Origin: Charina bottae
Lineage: Eukaryota > Chordata > Lepidosauria > Squamata > Charinaidae
Reading direction: 5' to 3'
DNA length: 64,000 bases
Assembly: GCA_023362775.1 (NCBI GenBank)
Contig: JALMGJ010000002.1
Span: 72,455,414-72,519,413, forward strand
Of this stretch, positions 22,051-34,214 are shown one piece after another. A program made the translations under genes and the position numbers. Numbering within the stretch: position 1 is the first letter of the stretch; each line of letters starts with the position of its first letter. Below the pieces are notes generated by a model that saw only the letters and a program-made list of their open reading frames with translations, had not been told where the DNA came from and ran no database searches.

Positions 22051-24250
22051 TGCTCAAGTCGTGAGCAATTTCTGGGCTCATCTACCGAAGCCCCAGACCA
22101 TCGGCTCCAGCGATGCTCGCTGACCGCGAGTTCTTTTCTGCGCAAACTCCGCTCTTAAATCCAGGCGCGGGGAGGCGCCGCGGAAGGAAATGGAAAAGAA
22201 GAGGTTAGGCTGAGGGCGACGTACAGCAGGTTGAAAATGCGGGGGCTGGTGGCGCGCCCCCGATCCATGAGGCTCCTCTCGTTGCTGAGCTCTGCGTTGC
22301 CTTTTCGTGTTATCAAGTCTCGCTGAGGGCAAAGGAAGCACGGGGTGACCCGAACCATTGGGATGCAGGCGGCCGCGGCAGCCGCAAAGACCTGTGGAGC
22401 GACGAAGTCGAGTCTGTTGCCAACCTCCTCCGGTTTAGCGGCGAGATTTCACTTTAATTCTGCTTCTCTCCATATAGAGAAACGTTTTCCCTCCTCCCTG
22501 TCTTTCGCCCTGCTCTCCAGCTACAGCGGCTTCAAAGCAAGCAGCCTGCCCCGCCCACCGCCTCCTACAGGGAATCACTGAAGATTTTCCCCCTCCTGAT
22601 TTCAAGCAAACAAACGAACATGCCCCGCTCCTGCCCTCGGCAAAGCGCTCCAAAATACGTGGCTCGGAAGGAGGCGAAGTCGTGCGCAGCCCAGGGGAGG
22701 AGGGATGCTAGGCAAAAGAAGAGGGCACCGTCCCGGGGAGTACGAGGCGCCCTCACAGCCCGAGGTTGTCAGAAATGGGTCGCCCTTCTTGCCCGAAGGT
22801 CTGTTTTCCCTTAAATCGGGGAAGCGAAGGCGTGCCTGCTCCGAAATCGAGGCTCTGCTGTGCGGGCGCCTCCGCCATTAAGCGATTGAGGTTCTCCCCC
22901 TTTTCCCGCCGCAAATCTCGTCATGCCATCAGTGACTAAAGGTTGCTTCTCTTCCCCCGCCCCCCAGCTCAAAGAGGGGGGGGGCAGAGAGGGAGAGATG
23001 ACCCACGGTTGCGTCCCTCGGTCTTCACCCGCTCCCTCGCGCGGCGCTGCTTTCCAGCGTTATTGCGAATTGAAAAAGCGAGCGGGTAATGGGCTTGAAC
23101 ATGTGGGCCCAGCTGAGATTTTGCCGGCCGCAAGTCCAAGTTCAAGCATCGCCGCCGCCAGTACTAAAGAAGCTGCCATCCTGGTGCTGCAAAACGTACC
23201 GATCCCAAAGTCAGCGCAAGAAATTTGCGCCCCTGCCGTCCTTTTGGCTTCTCCTAATTCTATTCGAAAAGAGACTCCTTTCGCCTGCCCTGCTGCCCCA
23301 TCGCCACTTTCACCAATGCGAGTAACAGCTACTCTCGTATCCCTCTGCCCGGAAACTCTTACTGACAGCGCCCCTTTTCTCTGCCGCATCATTTCTTTTT
23401 TAAACTCGAGACCAAAACCCCTTCCATCAGGACTGCTGCCCTCCTTGATGCGGGTAGGGATGCTACTCAGCTCCGCATTCAGGTTACGGGATGGTGCCCT
23501 CTACAATTTGTGGGCCCACGGCGGGCCAAATCCTGCCCTTTCTGAACCCCGCAGTCCCGTGAGTCACGGCCCCTCCAGTTCGGGCGGGGACCCCCCTGAA
23601 AACTGCTCACCGGCTCCGTGCTGCTGCAGCCGACCACGTGAGGGCGTCAAGTGTGTTAGTTACAACAAATTAACCCAGGGCTAGTGCGCCCCCCGAGGAT
23701 CGTCAGCGCCCCCCGACTGGACAGAGTCTCACGGCCCCCGCTTTCCTATCTGAGCCATGCGCTCCCTGAGAGCGGGGGCTCTTCCTGGGAGGTGCAGAGC
23801 CCTCGATATAGGGCGCCCCTATCCTCTGTCTTTCCCCAGTATAGGGTGCGCCCTTAAAATCGCCTCTGAAGAGCCTTTCCCATGTCCGGAAAACTGTGAC
23901 ACCCAGGCAGCTCGATCAGGCACCGTCGGGAGCAGCAGATGCCAACAGCATCTCGTCCCTACGGCACCGGACGCGCGCAAGAGAGCTTGGCGAAGGGGCC
24001 ACAAAAAGCACAATTTAGAGCTTGCCTTCTCGCTCCCTGTTGTTGTTCTCAACATGGTCCGCTCCTGGCGCATATAAGGAGCTGTGGCGAAGCCCGCCCA
24101 GGCAGATTGCTTTTCTCAGGCGACATAGAGGGTAGCTGTGCTCGGTCGCTGTGATTCTTGCTGCCCCACCGCCCCGGGACGGAGAGCATCCCAGCGAAAA
24201 GCAAGCTCTGAGGGTCAGCCAAGCGCTCGCTCCCAACATTTTTGGACTGA
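22050..24250. promoter_or_regulatory. CpG island upstream of H1-10
   Basis: GC-rich, CpG-dense sequence for about 2 kb before and through the H1-10 start, in sharp contrast with flanking AT-rich DNA. Several ORFs (one of 253 codons at 22923-23684) exist only because of base composition. It is larger than a single histone promoter needs and may hold a second, divergent start site. Confidence 0.6.
24073..24078 (+). promoter_or_regulatory. TATA box of H1-10
   Basis: GCATATAAGGAG centred at 24075, about 197 bp before the ATG. Transcription should start near 24.10 kb, giving a 5' UTR of roughly 170 bases. TATA elements are usual in linker histone promoters. Confidence 0.6.
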
Positions 24251-24271
24251 AAGCCGGTGCGTTTTTCCAGT

Positions 24272-24943
24272 ATGTCTGTTGAACTGGAAGAAGCTGACCT
24301 GCCGCTGACCGAGGCAGAGGAGGCGCCTCTGGCTCCAGAAAAGAAAGGGGCGGCCAAGAAAGCCAAAGGTGGTGTGTCGGCGCTCTCGCCATCCAAGAAG
24401 AAGAAAAACAACAAGAAAAAGAACCAGCCTGGCAAGTACAGCCAGCTGGTGGTGGAATCCATCCGCAAACTGGGCGAGCGTAATGGCTCCTCGCTGGCCA
24501 AAATCTACAACGAAGCCAAGAAAGTGGCTTGGTTCGACCAGCAAAACGGGCGGACCTATCTCAAATACTCCATCAAGGCGCTGGTGCAAAACGACACTTT
24601 GCTCCAAGTGAAAGGCACCGGCGCCAACGGCTCCTTCAAGCTCAACAGGAAAAAGCTCGAGGGGGGAAACGAAGGGGGCGCCGGAGGCGCCGGTGGCGGC
24701 GGCTCCCACGCCAAATCCCATAAGAAGGCGGTCGCGGCATCCACCTCGCGGAAGGTCGAGAAGAAACCCGTCGCCAAGAGCAAAAAGCTGGAGAAGAAAT
24801 CGCACAAGAAAGGCGCCGGCGGCGGGACCGCCAAGAAAGACAAGGTGAAAGCGAAGAAAGCCCCCAAGAAAAGCGCCGCTTCCCCCAGCGCCAAGAAGGT
24901 GAAAAAATCGGCGAAGCCCAAGGCTCTCAAGAGCAGGAAATGA
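24272..24943 (+). CDS. H1-10: Linker histone H1.10 (H1x)
   Basis: H1.10 binds linker DNA at the nucleosome dyad and compacts chromatin; it is the replication-independent H1 variant. The ORF is 223 codons in one exon. The N-terminus MSVELEEA is the H1x signature and fixes the start at 24272; an in-frame GTG 15 bases upstream is not used. Residues 1-50 are acidic then Lys-rich, 51-130 form the winged-helix globular domain ([45 protein letters not shown]), and 131-223 form a Lys/Ala/Gly tail ending LKSRK. The globular domain is nearly the same as human; the tail is longer in Gly. The 3' UTR is long with an AATAAA, not a histone stem-loop, as expected for this variant. The gene lies tail-to-tail with HMCES. 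Confidence 0.97.
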   Translation: MSVELEEADLPLTEAEEAPLAPEKKGAAKKAKGGVSALSPSKKKKNNKKKNQPGKYSQLVVESIRKLGERNGSSLAKIYNEAKKVAWFDQQNGRTYLKYSIKALVQNDTLLQVKGTGANGSFKLNRKKLEGGNEGGAGGAGGGGSHAKSHKKAVAASTSRKVEKKPVAKSKKLEKKSHKKGAGGGTAKKDKVKAKKAPKKSAASPSAKKVKKSAKPKALKSRK

Positions 24944-25726
24944 GACTGCCCTCAAACTTGGAGGGAAGATGGCAGCTTCCGTTGTCTTTCGACCCAAGAC
25001 TGTTGAGCCCCAAGACACTGACTTTAGCTCGAAGCACAGAGCCACGTTAGCAGCTTTGATTTTTGTCTCTTTGGCCCCATGTCTGCATCATTTCCTTCCC
25101 CGGAAGGCGGGTGTGTGTAAAATAGCACTTCTTTTTCTCCACAGGCCCCACCGAGATGATTGGGGCATTTTGGATCGTGGGAAGGTTATACGTTCACCCC
25201 ACACCCATTCCTTTTTATTGGAATATTGTGCCATTGAGGCTTGCTTTTCTGCTTTTGTGTTCTGCAAAAGTAGCGTGATATCGTTGTAAATACTCCCCCA
25301 CCCACAAATCTGGGTGAGGTTCGCCCCCCCTTGTCATCAGCCCCCAATTACTGCGGGGGAAGGGGGCGTCCTTGGTGGATTCCTAAACTTTGAACTACCA
25401 GCCGTTTCGGCCGCCCCCGCTTTAATGGCTGGGATGCCATGGCAACAGCCTGTTGGTTGCACAGGCGACCGCACCGCTCCTGGGTCTGAAGTGCTGGCGG
25501 CGCTGCATGCGGGGTGGTGGGCGGAGGTCGCGTGGGACCAAGTGACCAGCAGAGAGGCTGATTTTACCTCGGAGACTTGCGCAGTCACTGCAGGTTTGAA
25601 ATACGTATCTAGCCGAATCGGGGGGTGGGGAGGGGGGCAGTGCAGTTCTTCGCCTACACGATTTCGTATCGTCCTTTTCAGGTCTCGTCTTCAAATGCCT
25701 TTTTTAATTTCCTTGTGTTTTTGTTC

Positions 25727-25732
25727 AATAAA
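25727..25732 (+). terminator. H1-10 polyadenylation signal
   Basis: AATAAA about 785 bases after the stop codon, followed by a T-rich/GT-containing stretch (CGTTTAAAACATTTTCTC). Supports a polyadenylated mRNA. Confidence 0.7.
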
Positions 25733-26563
25733 TCGTTTAAAACATTTTCTCACGTTCTGCTTCCTCGGTGTTTTAATAGTCAATATCGAACCGAGACAGT
25801 CGGTATATTTCTGGGAAGATGGGATACGGGGGCGTTGGAATCGCGCATAAGATCCCGAAATCATATCCTGAGGAATTGGGGTTTCAAGGCGGACATGATC
25901 GAGGGGCGCGGCGCAGGCGAACTGCCGCGAACGAGCGAGGGGAATCTGGCTGCTTCGACGAAGTTGGCGCCCTCCCCCCATGAATGCAACTCGCAGTGTG
26001 TGGGCGTGGCTGTTTGATTCCCCTCCGCCTGATCTGACCTTTTGGCAAAGGTGCGGTCCCCGTTCCTGGGGTCTCTCCTTGCTACAGATCTTACATTCTG
26101 GGGTAGCCTTGTATGCGGTACAGCGGAGCCGCACGGGACCGAAAGGAGAAAAAAAGGTAAAGCGGCCCCTCTGGGCAACTCCAGAAGCATCACCCTCTTT
26201 CCCTTTTCCACGCCCATCCCGAGGCGGACGCACCCGGGCATCTTACGAAACCCCACCCCGCCGGCGAGCCTTCCATTCCCAGCCTCTGATAACGGGTTCA
26301 TCTGGCGCTCGTGCGCATGTGCAAGCGACGGCAGTCCGCTGATTGGGCGTTGCTAGAAGAGCGATTACTGGGCGGAAATAGCCTCATCTGACGGAAGGGT
26401 CCAGATTCGCAGATTCTGGCTGGGAGGGGGAGGGACTCAAGGCGTTTTTCCTCCCGTTTGTCTCACAGCGCTCTTTGGTCCCTTGTTGCCGAAGATGCGA
26501 TGTGATTCATCGTCTTGCACTTGCTTACATTGCAGGCTTTCATATTTAAGAAAGGCTTTAGGG

Positions 26564-26798
26564 CAGGGCTTCCTAAACATTTTGCCATCACACCTCCCTT
26601 TAGTGTAATCTTAATGTACGCAGCTCCCTGAAAAATCCAAACACCAGAATGAACACAAATAAACAATGAAAACAATACAATGAAATTTTGGGAAAAGTGG
26701 ATTTATTGTGCCGATGTAACCGAAAAGTTCTTCACACCTCCTCTGGACTCTGTCTCCACCTTCCCAAGGTAGGGACACGTGCAGTTTGGGAAACCCTG
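26564..26798. mobile_element. Older hAT-type miniature element
   Basis: Ends CAGGGCTTCCTAAACATTTTG and CAGTTTGGGAAACCCTG, flanked by CTTTAGGG and CTCTATGG (6 of 8 match). The termini resemble the CAGAGCTTTCCAAAC family but the interior is AT-rich and lacks the CGCGA palindrome, so it is a related but distinct family. Confidence 0.65.
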
Positions 26799-27212
26799 CT
26801 CTATGGTAACGCTTTCAGAACCCGTATAATGCAGCCACTGCTGGTGGTAACTAGTCGCTCTTCCAGCCCCTTCGATCACTGCTGATCACTTTTTAGCGGC
26901 GTTTCTTGTGCATGTGTAGGAAAGGAACCCCAAATCTCTTTGTAGCAAAATTGACTAAATTTCCTCCCTCCCGCCTCTCCCACATCCAAAGCCCCTTTTC
27001 TAATTCAGTATAAACTGTAGAGGCGAGGCTGAATGCAAAAACCAGGGTGCTGGCGCAAGACATGCCTTTCAGATCTAGCAAATACTGGTGAAAGAAATGT
27101 ATTATATTTCTTGTAACTAAGTATCTCCTAAAGCATCTGATGAATTGACCCCACTCAGGGAGATCTGGATAGTGTGGAGTCCTTGCTGCTCTCTGAGCCT
27201 TGTTTTCTTGCA

Positions 27213-27246
27213 GACGTTTCATTGCCAGGCTAGGCAACATCTTCAG
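27213..27246 (-). ncRNA. Hammerhead-type ribozyme core in the Penelope 3' region
   Basis: Minus strand reads CTGAAGA, a stem-loop (TTGCC pairing with GGCAA), then GAAACGTC. CUGANGA and GAAA are the two invariant hammerhead strands, and the ACGU after GAA allows a two-base helix III, formed in dimers. PLEs are known to carry such minimal hammerheads. The base of stem II has a bulged G and a U-U mismatch, so activity is uncertain. Confidence 0.6.
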
Positions 27247-27435
27247 TGCGAAAAGGGAGTGGGACTTGCTCTCTCTTTATATACCATGGCTTGTCCTGCT
27301 TGTGTTGGTGGAGGTGTTGTTCTCCCCTTAGGAGTTCCTTGATTGGGCTGTTTGCTGCTTGGTTGATTGACTGAGGTAATAGTTCCTTGATTAGGGTATA
27401 TTGTGCTGTTTGATTGTTCCTCTGGTGCTAATCAA

Positions 27436-27546
27436 TTATTTATGGTTTTTACTGATTTTAAATTATTTTATTGTGAACCGCCTAGGGTCCCTCCTTTGGA
27501 GGGAGATGGGCAGGATATAAGTATGATAAATAAATAAATAAATAAT
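27436..27546 (+). mobile_element. CR1/L2-type 3' tail nested in the Penelope element
   Basis: TTATTGTGAACCGCCTAGGG then TCCCTCCTTTGGAGGGAGAT and GGGCAGGATATAAGTATGAT followed by (AAAT)n. This terminus is shared by sauropsid CR1/L2 LINEs and their SINEs. It interrupts Penelope sequence on both sides. Confidence 0.7.
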
Positions 27547-29734
27547 ATTGGTGTTAATCTTTGCATATCTGGGTATTGATTGCTGGCAAGGAGGTGTTCT
27601 GGTCTTTTGGCTTTTCTATTGTCTCTTATGAATGGTATGTAAATGTTGTTTACCTCTATGTGTCTGTTGATGGCTGCTTTGTCTGAGTGCCAAGCTTCTA
27701 GGAATTCTCTAGCATTTTTGGATTTGGCTTGGTTTAAGATGCTCACAGTTTCCCAGTTGAAAGTGTGGTTGAGTCTGTCCATGTGTTGTGAGATTAAGTT
27801 TTCATTGTGTCTTCTGACTGCTAGTTGGTGTTCGTGGATGCGCTCTGCTAGTCTTCTGCCTGTCTGTCCTACATAGTGGCTGCTACAGTCCTTACACTGT
27901 ATGTTGTAGATAACTCCTGTTTTTTCTTCTTGGACTACTGGGTCTTTTGGGTTACTTAAGACGTTCTGAAGGATTTTGGTTGGTTTATGTGCTACGGTGA
28001 TGCCATGTGGTTGTAACAGTCTGTTGGTAGTTTCTGAGATGTTTCTGATATATGGCAGTGTTATCCTTTTCATAGCTTCTGTTGGTTGTGTTGTAGTGGG
28101 TTGGGTAGTCAGGCACTTTTTGATAAAGTTGCATAGATATCCATTTCGCTGGAAGATGCTGTATAGATGATCTGTTTCCTTTTTCTGGTGTTCTGGGTTG
28201 CTGCAGTGTGTTAGTGCTGGTCTGAATAATGTTCTTACGCAGCTTCTCTTGTGGGAGGTTGCGTTGTTTTGCTTTGGTAATGGAGCAGTTGGTTAGTGTG
28301 GGTAGATTTCCGATAGACTTGTGTTTCTAGAATGCCCTCATTTCCTCTACTGATGAGGATGTCCAAGAAGGGTAGTGTGTTGTTGTTTTCTTCCCTTGTG
28401 AATTTTATTCCATTGAAGATGTTGTTGATGGTTTCATGTGTTTCCTCCAGTTGTTCCTTTTTTATTATGATGGTGTCATCTAAATACTGGATCCATACTT
28501 TGGGTTGTATACGTGGGAGTGCTATCATTTCTAGATGCTGCATTACAATCTCTGCTATGAGTCCTGAAAGTGGTGATCCCATGGGTTTTTCTTTGATTTG
28601 TTGGTATATTTGTCCATCAAACTGAAAGTAGATAGTGAGGCAGAGGTCGATGAGGTCCATGATTCTGGGTATTTCTATCTTAATGTATTTGACTAGGTCG
28701 AATGTGTTTCATAGAACTGCTGCCATGGATTCATTCGCTAGTGCTGGGTCTATGGACGTAAAGAGTGCAATGACATCGAATGACACCATAATTTCATCTT
28801 CTTCTATTTTTAAGTCTTTGATTTTCTGGAGGCACTGTAGTGGGGAGTTGATAGAATATTCGCTCTCCTCTGTAAGATGCCTAAGTCTTTTTTTTTTTTT
28901 GAGCTCTTTAGCTAAGTTGTAAGTGGGAGTCCCTGGTAATGATAAAATTGGCCAAAGCGGTATGCCAGGTTTGTGTATTTTGGGGCATCCGTAGAAGCGT
29001 GGGAGGATGGGTCCACTGCTTTTCATCCACCTCTGTTCTTCTTTTGTGATTTGACCTTTCTTGGTGAGGTCGTTAAGAGTTCTTTTTACCTTGTTGTCCA
29101 GTTTCTGTATGGGATTGGTGTTTACTAGGATGTAGGTATCTTTGTCCTCAAGTAATTCTGTAGCCTTTTGTATATATTGCGATCTGTCCATAATGACGGT
29201 GGTGCGGCCTTTGTCTGCTGGGAGGATGATGATAGTTAGGTCCCTTTTTAGTTTTTTGAGGGCTGCTCTGTCCTCTGCTTTCAGTTGGTTCTGTTTCCAT
29301 GTCCTTCTGGTTTGTATACCACAAATTTATCTATCTTACATTCTCTTGGGTTTCTGTAGTAAGTCCTGTAGTTTTCAATGCTGCTTCTAAAGCTGCAAAG
29401 AATTCTAATTTATTTGCATCCTCTGTGTTGTAATTGAGGCTTCTCTGTAGGATATTGTGTTCTGTAGTGGATAATGGGCGGCTGGACATGTTGACCACCC
29501 ATTCCGGTTCCGGTCCTTCTTTGTTTCTGGTGTTTAACTTAAGTAGTTTAGTTTGGAGTTTAGTCGTATCATTTTTCGTCCACTTTGTTGTGCTATCTTC
29601 CATCCCGCTGTGCGGGGATCTGGATAGAATTCAACTTTTGTTTTCAATAAGAGCCTCCCCCACATAATCCCACAGATACAATGGGAAAATTGGTAAAAAC
29701 TAGACTGCACCTTTAGTCATCCCGGGTGACTTAA

Positions 29735-30772
29735 GTTAAGCTGTGACCACCCTCTCTTGGTGCCTGGAGCCTGTGAGAGTCTGGATGGGGAACAACGGGC
29801 TTCAGCTGAACCCTGGTAAGACGGAGTGGCTGTGAATTTGGGGCTCCCGGGTATCCAGGAATTTGCCATGTTTGGCTCTGGATGAGGTTGCACTGCCCCA
29901 GACAGATGCGGTGCAGAAACTGGGGGTTCTCCTGGACTCACAACTCCTGCTTGAAGAGCAGGTGGCAGCCGTGGCCAGGGGAGCCTTTGCAGAGCTTCGT
30001 GTTGTGCGCCAGCTACGCCCCTTCCTGGATCGGGAGTCCCTCCAATCAGTCACTCATGCACTGGGTCTCCCGTGGACACTACTGCAATGCGCTCCACATG
30101 GGGCTACCCTTGAAGAGTATACAGAAGCTACAGCTGATCCAGAATGCGGCTGCGCGAGCAGTTTTGGGAGCCCCAAGGAGGGCACATATAACACTGTTGC
30201 TGCGCGAGCTACACTGGGTGCCAGTTTGCTTCTGGGTCCAATTCAAGGTGTTGGTTATCACCTTTAAAGCCCTACATGGCATGGGGCCAGGGTACCTGAG
30301 GGACCACCTCACCCCCGTTACATCAACCCATCCCACCCGGTCAGGCATGTTACGGACACTGCCCATGAGAGAGTGTTGATTGGCAGGGTCCAGGAGGAGG
30401 GCCTTCTCTGCCATGGCACCCGCCCTTTGGAATAAGTTACCCCCGGAGGTAAGGCAGGCCCCCACTCTCCCGGCCTTCCAGAAAGGGGTTAAAACCTGGT
30501 TATGCCACCTTGCCTGGGGTGGGAGGGGGGATAGCTGATCATGGGGGTGACTGGCTCCTTGACGGGGCCATTGATATCATTATTCGCCATCTGAATTTTA
30601 AATTTTAAATTATATATTTTATACTTCTATATTTATATATATTGATATTGATAAGATTTTGTTTTAATGACATTTTATTCTTCTATTTTCAAATGTTTGT
30701 AAACTGCCCAGAGTCGTCATAGTACGAGTTGGGGCGGTAAAGAAATGTGACAAATAAATAAATAAAACCAAG
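29735..30772 (+). mobile_element. CR1/L2-superfamily LINE, 3' third
   Basis: Encodes, with frameshifts, the C-terminal reverse-transcriptase part common in sauropsids: LNPGKTEW, ALPQTDAVQKLGVLLDSQLL, SIQKLQLIQNAAARAVLGAP and FKVLVITFKALHGMGPGYL. It ends with GGGGCGGTAAAGAAATGTG and (AAAT)n at 30.77 kb. 5'-truncated and inactive. Confidence 0.85.
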
Positions 30773-31387
30773 AAGGGTTATTAGAAAAGTGGGCTAGGCC
30801 TTAGATAATTTTGGATGTGCTGGCCAAGACCCAGGACATCACATAGTGTTGTCTTTGGGCAACGCCGCAGTATCCCAGAAGAGGCTGGCTTTCACTTTCT
30901 GCCTTCATTCGGTAAAACTGGGGAGAAGTGCTCAGAGAGGGAGCAAGAAAACACAAAGGATCAAGAAAACAACAAGGACCTGCTACAAACATCCACACAG
31001 AAGGTCCCAAATTTCTCTTTCCAATTATCCTTGCAGCAATTACCTGTACTGAAACTCAAGACCTGATTTAAGAAAGGAGTAACTAGTTTAGTCAAGGTGA
31101 CTGTATTGGTTTTGTTTGGAATTGTAGTCTTCCCCTTTCTCAATAAGCTACTTTTTTCACTTATGGTTTGGCTACATTTGTTTTATACATTAAAACCTTC
31201 CCTCTCTGCAAGACTGCATCATTACACAGCAAACTCTTGGGGTTCGGGATTGGCACAAGGGTGGTTGAGCACTGTATTTCTGGGCAGAAAGATCGAAAGC
31301 GCCACAGATGCTTACAGGTGGGGGCAAGGGGGCCAAATGACACCATTGCATAATTTGCACAATATCGGTATCCATGTGTTGTCATTT

Positions 31388-31462
31388 ACCCAGGGCTAAA
31401 AGTGGCAGCCCCTAGAGTCGGACACGACTGCACAAATGTGCGGGGGGAACCTTTACCTTTTT
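31388..31462 (+). mobile_element. 3' fragment of a Sauria-type SINE
   Basis: Only the tail is present: CCCCTAGAGTCGGACACGAC, TGCACAAATGTGCGGGGGGA and ACCTTTACCTTTTTT. The tRNA-related head is missing, as in 5'-truncated retroposition. Confidence 0.8.
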
Positions 31463-32411
31463 TAAAAGTGTCAGCAGGCAAAGCCAGAAAGAACTTACAT
31501 AAGAAAGAGTTGTCTATTGCTCCCTAGGGTTTACCCTTGGCAAGATGATGGCACTCCTCTTCCCAGCACCCATTCTGTTTACAGAAGTCAAATAGAACTT
31601 TAATTTCACTCCCATTCAACTGGCAAGGGGAAAGTATTCTCCACCCTACTTAAGGGCAAAAGGCTACCTTAGATGGGCACACAGGGTCACGTATCGTTAA
31701 CCACTACTCCACCCTCATCATCAGCACCTGATGCTGCTCCATTATTTTACCAAAGGGGAGAGGCAGTCTTGAGTCTGAAAAGTACTCATCCCAACAAAAA
31801 ATTACTTTTGACTGCTACAAGTAGAGAGAGGTAGTAGAGAAAAGAAGAGCAATTGTTACCCATCAGTAGAAGTTTCTATGGCTCATACAAGCACAGCAGC
31901 TGCTACAATTTTATTCTGATAATGGTAAGTTGTAAGAACAAGAGTAAACTTTAATATCTAGACTGGAGAAGAGCTATATTATAACTGATTATAAAGGACC
32001 TTAGAAACATTGTTGGTCTACAATCAGAAATGTTAATAATGAATATAGCTTGTTTTGGGGACATGGTGTTTCCAATTCTGGCACAGATGAAGACAGGTCA
32101 TGGAAGTAGTTGTACTTCTATGGAAATAAGATAGTAAGAGACTCAACATCATACCCAGTTTGAGTAAGGTCATAGAATCAAGGGTTTTCCTAAAGCAAGT
32201 AGAAGCCACAAGGGAGGGAAGTAAGAGTAAAGCTCCATAGAATTAGCAATTCCACCATACCCAAGATGCTCTACAGCAGTTTTAAGCCTCATTTAGCAGC
32301 AGTAGATAAAGCTAAGTATAAATAGCATCTAGGTAGGAAAAAAACCATCCTATTTTATCTACTTGCAGACCTAAAAACAGTTACTAAAGTGATATAATAT
32401 TTTTGCATGTC

Positions 32412-34197
32412 AGCACTTCCGGTGGGAAAATGGCAAACTTAACAGCCTTGCCTGCATGCTCCGTGGGCAGAGTTGGCATCGTTGCATTTTTTGGGGGCAC
32501 AGGCAGGCTTTTCCTGTAGCCCAAAGCATTTTCCGGAGTAAGGAAAACGCTGGGAATTGACCCATTTGTCCTCCAGACAGTGAGTTGTAGACTTCACCGG
32601 GAGGCTGGGATTTCATCTTTTTCCAAGCCGGATTGCAGCCTCTTAAAGGGGCATTGTAAGTTCTGCCTTCCCATTTCTAAAGCACCCAATTTAGCTTTTA
32701 AGTTTTGTACCATAAGAGAAGCTTTTTACAGTAAGAAGAAGCGAAATCTCTTGGTGATTATCGTTATTTTTGGATTATATTTTTAATTTTTTAAAAAAGT
32801 TTTGGCTTGTTTTCCCATCTAAAGTGTAACAAGGGCTGAAAAAACATAATTGCCTTTCCGTTACTATTTCTTGTACTAAATTTGAAGGATGAACTGTTTT
32901 CCTACACGTTGGATTTGATGTCTTAAATGTTTTAAATGTTTAGCTTTCTGTTCACTTTCTCTGGGATTTGTTTGCTAGTATACTTTCTTTTGTCAATTTC
33001 AGACAGAAGTTTTTCATTCAGTCATTAACTTTTATTTCTGTGAGTTTTATCTTTGTGAGTTAACTATATAGGGGGCGCCTTCGTTTGCTGCCTGAAGTAT
33101 GAAGATTTTAAAGAAGATTTCTTAGAATTCCATTCTGAGTGTAAACAGACTTTTAAAGAAATCCTTTTAGAGTGTTGTCAAACTGTTTTGCAAAGTGTTC
33201 GGGACATTGGAGAAGAGATAGTTGCTAAAATGTGTCATCTGGCTGGAAATGCTATGATGGAAGATGAAGATTTTGGTAAAGATGGGGACTTTGTTGCTGT
33301 TACTGAGATTGAAGTAATGCCAGCTGAAGATTATGGTTTGGTGTTGAAGGGGTTAAAACGACAGTATGAGTTTAAAACTGCACAAGGAGTTGCCATGTTG
33401 GAGAAATGTTATGACTATCTGAATCAGTGTTATGGGAAAGAAGAGAATATGATATGTGGGAGGTTTTTTTTCTGCTGAGAAGTCTGTATCTCTGAGTGCA
33501 GTTGGGCTGTGGGATTTTTATATTTTAAAAAATGCCTTATGTGTAATGGGGAAATATGTAAATGCTCTGGTATATTTTGAGGGGTAAAAAATTAAGAATA
33601 TGTAACTGGACTGATAATGAGGCTATCATGGTGTCACTTCTTTAATGATTTGGATTAAGATTTACAGGATTTTTGATTTGTAAGATTTAAAAGTTATGGT
33701 TAAGATATAATAATATTTTATATTGTTCTTCAGGTTTAATAGGGTTAAGATTGTTCTAGTTTTATTAATTATAAAGGCAGACAATTTATTTTTTATAATT
33801 TGATGTTTATTATAGTAGAAACATGCAGAATAGTGGTAGGAAGGGAATAATTACTGTAAATGGATGGTTTTAATGGAGGAGGGAAGCTGAATTAGAAATT
33901 TATATATATACTTTTTTATATAAGGGGAAGGAGCAATTGTATTAGTGATTTGTGTATGTGTTGAGGGAATGATTTATAGAAATGATGTGATCTTGGTCTG
34001 ATATAGAGAAAGGGTTTGATTATGGTAACTGTTGTATATTCTTGCTGTTGAAAGCTGGAAGTCACCTTTGTAATCTTTCAAAATTCTTTTTTCTTGTGTT
34101 TCACACTTTTTAGTTTTTTCTTTTTTTTTGTTTGTAGTTTTTTGTTTTTCTGTAGTTTTTATCTTTGTTTCAAATATAATAAAAAACTTTATTAAAA
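32412..34197 (+). mobile_element. Retroposon with an ORF1-like reading frame only (copy 2)
   Basis: A 1,786-bp insertion with a perfect 16-bp target duplication (AATATTTTTGCATGTC at 32396-32411 and 34198-34213). It opens AGCACTTCCGGTGGGAAAA and ends AATAAAAAACTTTATTAAA. Around 33.1-33.48 kb it encodes an acidic, probably coiled-coil protein homologous to copy 1 (MCHLAGNAMMEDED; QCYGKEENMICGRFF). Compared with copy 1, one base is missing just after the ATG, so the frame here is shifted at its start. No RT domain. Confidence 0.75.
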
Positions 34198-34214
34198 AAT
34201 ATTTTTGCATGTCC

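Larger units (their letters stand above)
27160..29630 (-). mobile_element. Penelope-like retroelement, decayed
   Basis: A 2.47-kb minus-strand element. Its RT domain (29191 to 28235) includes the catalytic YLDDT motif, followed by a C-terminal GIY-YIG endonuclease (28073 to about 27600) with GVIYNIQC and YVGQTGRRLAERIHEH; this RT plus GIY-YIG order defines endonuclease-positive PLEs. The N-terminal part lies at 29603-29331. Frameshifts separate the pieces near 28.68 and 29.3 kb. CTATCCAGATC appears at both edges (about 27.16 and 29.62 kb), consistent with an 11-bp target duplication, and the 3' end reads ACTCCACA. A retroposon tail has inserted near the 3' end. Not functional as read. Confidence 0.85.

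Noticed and set aside
22923..23684. 253-codon ORF in the CpG island before H1-10
   Set aside because: No recognisable domain, Pro/Ser-rich low-complexity composition, no Kozak or splice support; CpG-island base composition explains it.
24257..24271. Upstream GTG start for H1-10
   Set aside because: The extra five residues are not part of the H1x N-terminus; ATG at 24272 gives MSVELEEA.
25314..25850. 178-codon ORF overlapping the H1-10 3' UTR
   Set aside because: Runs through the polyadenylation signal and matches no family I know.
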